In this document: positions 4,665 to 8,900 of the stretch, one piece after another
Position numbering within the stretch: position 1 is the first letter of the stretch
Layout of the letters: the number at the start of each line of letters is the position of its first letter
Origin: Deltaproteobacteria bacterium
GTDB taxonomy: Bacteria > Desulfobacterota > GWC2-55-46 > S146-70
Length of the DNA stretch: 8,900 nucleotides
Reading direction: 5' to 3'
NCBI GenBank assembly: GCA_015492395.1
Contig: WGFD01000325.1
Coordinates: forward strand, 1 to 8,900
Made by a program: the position numbers and the translations under genes
The notes under the pieces: generated by a model
What the model saw: the letters and a program-made list of their open reading frames with translations, nothing else
The model's database searches: none
What the model was told of the DNA's origin: nothing

Positions 4665-7205
4665 ATGGTGGAAAGGAGCAGCGACGGGATACTGGTATTG
4701 GATAGGGAGTGGACTGTCCGCTACCTAAACCCCTCCGCCGAGCTTATATTGGGCCGCAGGCGGAGTGAACTTGTAGGTGAGCGCTGCATGTTTCCGGTCT
4801 CCATGGGAGAGACTACGGAGATCCACATCGAGAGGAGTGCGTGGGGCGTGGCATCTGTCGAAGTGCGGGCGGCGGAGATCCGTTACCAGGGGAAACTGCT
4901 GTATATAGTCAACCTGCATGATATTACCCGGAAGAAGAGGAGGGAAGGGCGGCTTATGGAGTTGACTGAATGCCTTCTCTCCTTCGGTCCGTATGCACGG
5001 GAGAATATACAACGGCTCGCCGCCCTTTGCGGCAAACTGCTAGGGGGGGACAGGGTGCTGTATGTGCACCATGACGGGGAACGGTTGACTTCCTGGGCCG
5101 AGTGGAATATGCCGCCGGATTTCGATATCCACTCCACCGGACTCGGGCGCTTCTGCTATGAGATAACTGTTGAGAGGAGTGGTCTTGCGACCGTTATACC
5201 AAACCTTCCGGAGATGGTGGACGGAAGGGAATCCCGCTGTATGAGGGAGCACGGCCTGCAAACCTTCCTTGGATGCTCTGTAAGACTCGATAACGGGCAG
5301 GCCGGTTCTTTGTGCGTATTTTTCGCGGAAGAGGTTCTCCCCGGCGAAGAGGAAAAGGGGCTGATGGGAACTATTGCCTCGGCCATAGGGGTCGAGGAGA
5401 GCCGTTACTACTCTGAAGAGTTGCGCCAGGAGAGTATCCAGAAAGTGCATATGGCCTACCGGCAGGCAACGATATACGCACAGGAGTTGAATATCAAGGT
5501 CAATGAGCTGAAGGCGAGGGAGGCTGAGCTCAAGAAGCTTTCCCTGGCTATCGAGCAGAGTATAAATGTCATAATCATTACGGATCCGGAGGGCAGGATA
5601 GAGTATGTCAACCCCGTGTTCGAGGAGACCACCGGATATTCGAAGGAGGAGGCTGTCGGACAGACGCCGAGCATAATCAGTTCGGGAGAAACCCCGCAGT
5701 CACAGTACGAGGAGTTATGGAGGACCATATCCGCGGGCAAGACATGGCAGGGTGTCTTCAAAAACAGGAAGAGATGCGGGCAGTATTACTGGGTTAACGG
5801 GATAGTGGTTCCAATCAAGGATGACAGAGAGAGGATCACTCATTTCCTCTCTATACAGGAGGACATTACCGAGAGGATGAGGTCTGCCGAGCAGATCAGA
5901 TACCTGGCCTCTTATGATGGCCTGACGGGGTTGGTCAACCGTGCAAGGTTCCTGGAGGTGGTACAGCGGGACATATCCCATGTCCAGTCCGATAGATATA
6001 CCTGTGCGGTATTCATTATAGATATCGATGATTTCAAACTGATAAATAACACGCTTGGCCATAAAGTGGGTGATGCGGTGCTGTGCCGTGTGGCCGGGTT
6101 CCTTCAGGATATCGTAGGTGACATGGATACAAGCTACGAAAAGGGTGCGAGAAGGGACAGCCTTGTGGCACGTCTTGGAGGTGATGAGTTCGCCGTGTAT
6201 ATGACACATATTAATGAAGTGGGGGTTGTGGATGCCGCATACAACATCCGGATGGCATTAGAGAACCTCAATCCCCCGGATGTGCTGGAACGTATAAGTG
6301 TGAGCATAGGCGTGGCAATGTATCCGAGGCATGCGGCTAATGTGTCGGAACTACTCAGGAAGGCGGATGCCGCCCTGAACCGCGCCAAGGAGCCTGACAA
6401 GTCCAGGTGCCATCTGTATGTCACGGAAGACAACGACTTGGAAGAGGTCCACTCCAGGTTGACTTGGAAAGGGCGCATACAGAAGGCGCTTACAGAGGAC
6501 AGGTTTGAGCCGTGGTTCCAGCCCATCCTCGACCTTAAGGAGAACAGGATACACCACTACGAGGCCCTTGCGCGAATGCGCGATGAAGATGGAAGGATCC
6601 TCCCTCCCGGAGTCTTTATCGATACGGCCGAGAGGTTCGGTTTGATAGGCCTCATCGACAGGGTCATGATGGAGAAGACGATGAAGTTCCAGGCCGAAGC
6701 GTCCCGCAGGGGGATGGATCTGACCTTCGACCTCAATCTCTCCGGAAAGGACCTTGGAGATGCCGAACTGCTTTCCAGCATCAAGTCTAAACTGCACGAG
6801 ACCGGGGCGGATCCAAGCAGATTGGTCTTTGAGATAACGGAGACCTCCGCGGTCCATGATCTTAGCATGGCGATAGAGTTCGTAGACTCCTTGAAGTCCA
6901 TTGGTTGCCACTTTTCACTTGATGATTTTGGTGTTGGGTTTACTTCTTTCGTATATCTGAAGGAACTGGGGGCGGGTTATATCAAGATAGACGGTTCCTT
7001 TATAAGGAACCTGCACAATAACAGGAACGACAGGCTACTGGTTCAGGCTATTACTACCGTTGCCCAGGGGATGGGTATCAAGACGATTGCGGAGTATGTG
7101 GAAAAGGAAGAGACGGTGCACGTCCTTAAAGAGATAGGGGTCGACTATGCGCAGGGATACTTGGTAGGGATGCCGCATCCCGTCATCAAAGACTGTTGGA
7201 CCTGA
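4665..7205 (+). CDS. PAS-GAF-PAS-GGDEF-EAL cyclic-di-GMP cyclase/phosphodiesterase
   Basis: This 846-residue signalling protein both makes and breaks cyclic di-GMP, at least potentially. Domains in order are PAS (about 1-90), a GAF-like domain (about 98-245), a coiled-coil linker (about 250-295), PAS plus PAC (about 296-408), GGDEF (about 412-585) and EAL (about 600-840). GGDEF has YDGLTGLVNR and an intact RLGGDEF (505-509), so cyclase activity is possible. The allosteric I-site, normally RxxD, reads R496-R-D-S499, so product inhibition is probably altered. EAL keeps EALAR (633-637), Asn691, Glu723, DDFG (753-756), Lys774, Glu810 and Gln830, so phosphodiesterase activity is expected. There is no transmembrane segment or signal peptide, so it should be cytosolic and sense ligands through PAS/GAF. 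The first PAS begins almost at residue 1, without the usual leading helix; an in-frame stop at 4641 rules out an extension. It is convergent with hisF, with 4 nt between stops. Confidence 0.93.
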   Translation: MVERSSDGILVLDREWTVRYLNPSAELILGRRRSELVGERCMFPVSMGETTEIHIERSAWGVASVEVRAAEIRYQGKLLYIVNLHDITRKKRREGRLMELTECLLSFGPYARENIQRLAALCGKLLGGDRVLYVHHDGERLTSWAEWNMPPDFDIHSTGLGRFCYEITVERSGLATVIPNLPEMVDGRESRCMREHGLQTFLGCSVRLDNGQAGSLCVFFAEEVLPGEEEKGLMGTIASAIGVEESRYYSEELRQESIQKVHMAYRQATIYAQELNIKVNELKAREAELKKLSLAIEQSINVIIITDPEGRIEYVNPVFEETTGYSKEEAVGQTPSIISSGETPQSQYEELWRTISAGKTWQGVFKNRKRCGQYYWVNGIVVPIKDDRERITHFLSIQEDITERMRSAEQIRYLASYDGLTGLVNRARFLEVVQRDISHVQSDRYTCAVFIIDIDDFKLINNTLGHKVGDAVLCRVAGFLQDIVGDMDTSYEKGARRDSLVARLGGDEFAVYMTHINEVGVVDAAYNIRMALENLNPPDVLERISVSIGVAMYPRHAANVSELLRKADAALNRAKEPDKSRCHLYVTEDNDLEEVHSRLTWKGRIQKALTEDRFEPWFQPILDLKENRIHHYEALARMRDEDGRILPPGVFIDTAERFGLIGLIDRVMMEKTMKFQAEASRRGMDLTFDLNLSGKDLGDAELLSSIKSKLHETGADPSRLVFEITETSAVHDLSMAIEFVDSLKSIGCHFSLDDFGVGFTSFVYLKELGAGYIKIDGSFIRNLHNNRNDRLLVQAITTVAQGMGIKTIAEYVEKEETVHVLKEIGVDYAQGYLVGMPHPVIKDCWT

Positions 7206-7209
7206 CAGA

Positions 7210-7977
7210 TCACAATCTCACGGCGATTCCCTTGTCCTTGAGAAACTCCTTAGTTTCCCGGATGGTATATTCCCCGAAGTGGAATATCGAGGCAGCCAGT
7301 ACGGCATCGGCAGCGCCCATGCAAAGCGCCTCGTAAAGGTGCGCCAGCTTTCCCGCCCCGCCCGAGGCGATAACCGGTATGGTGACGGATTGTGCTACAG
7401 CCTTCGTAAGTTCCAGGTCATAGCCTTCTTTTCTCCCATCCATGTCCATGCTGGTCAGGAGAATCTCACCGGCGCCGAGTACTTCGACCTCTTCGGCCCA
7501 CTTCACCGCGTCAAGCCCTCTCGGGACCCTGCCACCGTGAGTGTATACCTCCCAGCGGGGATGGTTTACGGATCTGGAACGCTTTGCATCTATGGCGACC
7601 ACTATACACTGGGTGCCGAAACGTTCCGCAGCCCTCTTAACAAACCCTGGATCCGCGATTGCGGCGGTGTTGATGGAGACCTTATCGGCCCCGGCCTTTA
7701 GGAGATTTCTTATATCCTCCAGCGTCCCTATTCCGCCTCCTACGGTTAACGGCATGGAAACCTCCTCCGCCGTCCTCTCGACCACCCCGATGATTATGGA
7801 CCTCTTCTCGTGGGAGGCCGTAATGTCGAGGAATACAAGTTCGTCGGCGCCTTGCTCCTCATAGACCTTAGAACACTCGACCGGGTCTCCCGCATCCCGG
7901 AGTTGGACAAAGCTCACCCCCTTTACTACCCTTCCGTCTTTTACATCAAGGCATGGTATGATACGTTTTGTCAGCAT
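7210..7977 (-). CDS. hisF: Imidazole glycerol phosphate synthase, cyclase subunit HisF
   Basis: HisF uses ammonia from the glutaminase HisH to convert PRFAR into imidazole glycerol phosphate and AICAR, linking histidine and purine synthesis. At 255 residues it has the normal length. The start [17 protein letters not shown] holds catalytic Asp11, and VVAID holds Asp130, the second catalytic aspartate. Both halves of the beta/alpha barrel carry phosphate-binding loops (LTVGGGI near 78-84, IASGGAGK further on). It follows hisA by 10 nt on the same strand, surely one transcript. Its ribosome site is weak, so translation may be coupled to the end of hisA. No hisI follows, because the c-di-GMP gene lies directly convergent, and its partner hisH is not in the window. 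Confidence 0.97.
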   Translation of the reverse strand: MLTKRIIPCLDVKDGRVVKGVSFVQLRDAGDPVECSKVYEEQGADELVFLDITASHEKRSIIIGVVERTAEEVSMPLTVGGGIGTLEDIRNLLKAGADKVSINTAAIADPGFVKRAAERFGTQCIVVAIDAKRSRSVNHPRWEVYTHGGRVPRGLDAVKWAEEVEVLGAGEILLTSMDMDGRKEGYDLELTKAVAQSVTIPVIASGGAGKLAHLYEALCMGAADAVLAASIFHFGEYTIRETKEFLKDKGIAVRL

Positions 7978-7987
7978 GGTGCCGGTC

Positions 7988-8707
7988 TTAAGCTTTCGCG
8001 GTCTCTATGGCCCTGGAGAGTTCTATGGCCCCGGTGTACAGCGCCTTCCCTATTATTACTCCTGCCGCGCCTGTTCCCTTGAGCGCCTCGATGTCTTCGA
8101 TGCCGGAGATGCCCCCGGAGGCTACTACAGGGACGTTAACACTGTCTGCCATCAGACCGATCCCATCGATGTTCGGGCCGCTGAGAGTTCCATCTCTAGC
8201 AATATCCGTATAGATTATGCAGGATACTCCGAGGTCTTCGAGGCGTTTTGCAAGGTCTACGGCCGTGTCTTCCGTTATTTCGACCCATCCCCTGATGGCG
8301 ACATTTCCTTCTTTTGCGTCTATTCCGACGGCGACCCTGCCGGGAAACTCTCTGCAGAGGGTCTTAAGCAGTCCTTTGTCGTTATATGCGGCGGTGCCGA
8401 GGACGACCCTCTTCGCGTTTATTCCTTCAAGGTAGTGCCTGGCTACCTCGATGTTCCTGATGCCGCCGCCTACCTGCACATCGACGGCGATGGAGCCGGT
8501 AATCGCCTCGATGGTCTCCAGGTTCTTGGGAGAACCGTCGATGGCGCCATCCAGATCCACCAGGTGTATCAGGCGTGCGCCGGAAGATTCCCACCTCTTT
8601 GCCACCTCAGTGGGGACGTCGGAGAAGACGGTTTCCCGGTCCATCTTCCCCTGGATCAACCTGACGCACCGTCCTCCTTTAAGGTCTATCGCAGGTATAA
8701 TTACCAT
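7988..8707 (-). CDS. hisA: ProFAR isomerase HisA
   Basis: HisA opens the ring of ProFAR by an Amadori rearrangement to PRFAR, the substrate of HisF/HisH, and thus stands directly before HisF in the pathway. The 239 residues are the normal length. [11 protein letters not shown] carries Asp8 and VGIDAKEG carries Asp130, the acid/base pair. VQVGGGIRN (78-85) and VVASGGISG are the two phosphate loops, and DLDGA (51-55) and [14 protein letters not shown] mark the HisA rather than HisF branch. The start is an ATG whose complement is at 8705-8707, with an AAAGGA ribosome site (complement of 8714-8719). Unlike the common order hisB-hisH-hisA-hisF, no hisH precedes it within 193 nt; the pair seems to have its own leader. 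Confidence 0.97.
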   Translation of the reverse strand: MVIIPAIDLKGGRCVRLIQGKMDRETVFSDVPTEVAKRWESSGARLIHLVDLDGAIDGSPKNLETIEAITGSIAVDVQVGGGIRNIEVARHYLEGINAKRVVLGTAAYNDKGLLKTLCREFPGRVAVGIDAKEGNVAIRGWVEITEDTAVDLAKRLEDLGVSCIIYTDIARDGTLSGPNIDGIGLMADSVNVPVVASGGISGIEDIEALKGTGAAGVIIGKALYTGAIELSRAIETAKA

Positions 8708-8733
8708 ATTGGATCCTTTCTGAAGCTCGACGT

Positions 8734-8770
8734 CTTAGTAAAAAGTCCATCTGCCGAATTGTGCTTCTTC
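8734..8770 (-). repeat. Dispersed 37-nt repeat, copy 2 (in the hisA leader)
   Basis: On the minus strand it reads like copy 1 at 4371-4407, with six mismatches. It lies 27 nt upstream of the hisA start and reads in the direction of hisA, so like copy 1 it is upstream of and co-oriented with the gene it precedes. Sequence outside the 37 nt is not similar, which fits an inserted or conserved short element and not a larger duplication. Confidence 0.6.
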
Positions 8771-8786
8771 TCTGTGATTCTATGTT

Positions 8787-8792
8787 ATTATA
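8787..8792 (-). promoter_or_regulatory. Candidate -10 box of the hisA-hisF promoter
   Basis: The minus strand reads TATAAT here, a perfect -10 consensus in an AT-rich patch about 80 nt before the hisA start. No good -35 hexamer is seen 16-18 nt upstream. If real, the transcript would start near 8780 and contain the whole 37-nt repeat in its untranslated leader. Confidence 0.35.
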
Positions 8793-8900
8793 TTAGAAAA
8801 TGCTACAGCTAATTTGTTTCCATCCGGAAAGGATCTTCCCCTGCTGCAGGTCGAAGATGCATAGGTGCCCGTGGCGGACAGGCGCGAGACGCGATGCACA

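Larger units (their letters stand above)
8708..8900. other. Leader of hisA and sequence to the window edge
   Basis: No gene is visible in this 193-nt stretch. It holds the hisA ribosome site, the second copy of the 37-nt repeat, an AT-rich patch with a -10-like box, and a G+C-rich end (about 8820-8900) in which I recognise no frame, tRNA or riboswitch. Confidence 0.4.

Noticed and set aside
7958..8812. Plus-strand open frame of 284 codons opposite hisA
   Set aside because: It is antisense to hisA, whose catalytic residues and length are unmistakable. The predicted protein is low in sense-like motifs and has no ribosome site; it is a codon-bias shadow.

Overview
The window holds seven supportable protein genes and one long, structured intergenic region. 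No rRNA, tRNA, CRISPR array or transposase gene is visible. Base composition is moderate (roughly half G+C). Isoleucine ATA and arginine AGG codons are common in all genes, so the coding part looks like resident chromosome, not recent import. The gene set points to an anaerobic or deep-branching bacterium of the Nitrospirota/Desulfobacterota kind: an archaeal-type fructose-1,6-bisphosphate aldolase/phosphatase, a HypE-like AIR-synthase protein, a BCAM0308-type zinc protein, an AmmeMemoRadiSam radical SAM enzyme, and bacterial hisA/hisF and PAS-GGDEF-EAL genes. This placement is inference; no phylogenetic marker in the window settles it.

Layout. Positions 1-225 carry no gene, only a leader with a strong ribosome site. 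On the plus strand follow the bifunctional FBP aldolase/phosphatase (226-1338), then a HypE-like AIR-synthase protein whose GTG start overlaps the preceding stop by 4 nt (1335-2378). After a hairpin (2387-2418) come a small zinc-ribbon protein (2518-3018) and the radical SAM enzyme AmrS (3123-4130). A 534-bp interval (4131-4664) has no convincing gene but holds a 7-bp-stem hairpin with a GCGA tetraloop, a perfect 15-bp-arm palindrome, a second region of competing stems, and one copy of a roughly 37-nt repeat. Next is a PAS-GAF-PAS-GGDEF-EAL cyclic-di-GMP protein (4665-7205). It meets hisF tail to tail with 4 nt between the stops. hisF (7210-7977) and hisA (7988-8707) form a minus-strand pair read from the right, and the second, inverted copy of the 37-nt repeat lies in the hisA leader (8734-8770).

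How the genes fit together. The first pair couples gluconeogenesis (one-step triose phosphate to fructose-6-phosphate) to an ATP-binding enzyme of unknown substrate. AmrS and the zinc-ribbon protein are metal-dependent proteins with no established link to it. The c-di-GMP protein appears to be a monocistronic cytosolic sensor. HisA and HisF catalyse consecutive steps of histidine synthesis, but the other his genes are not in the window. The most noteworthy unexplained signal is the pair of similar 37-nt sequences. Each lies upstream of, and is co-oriented with, a gene (the c-di-GMP gene and hisA), and one copy sits beside the palindrome cluster.
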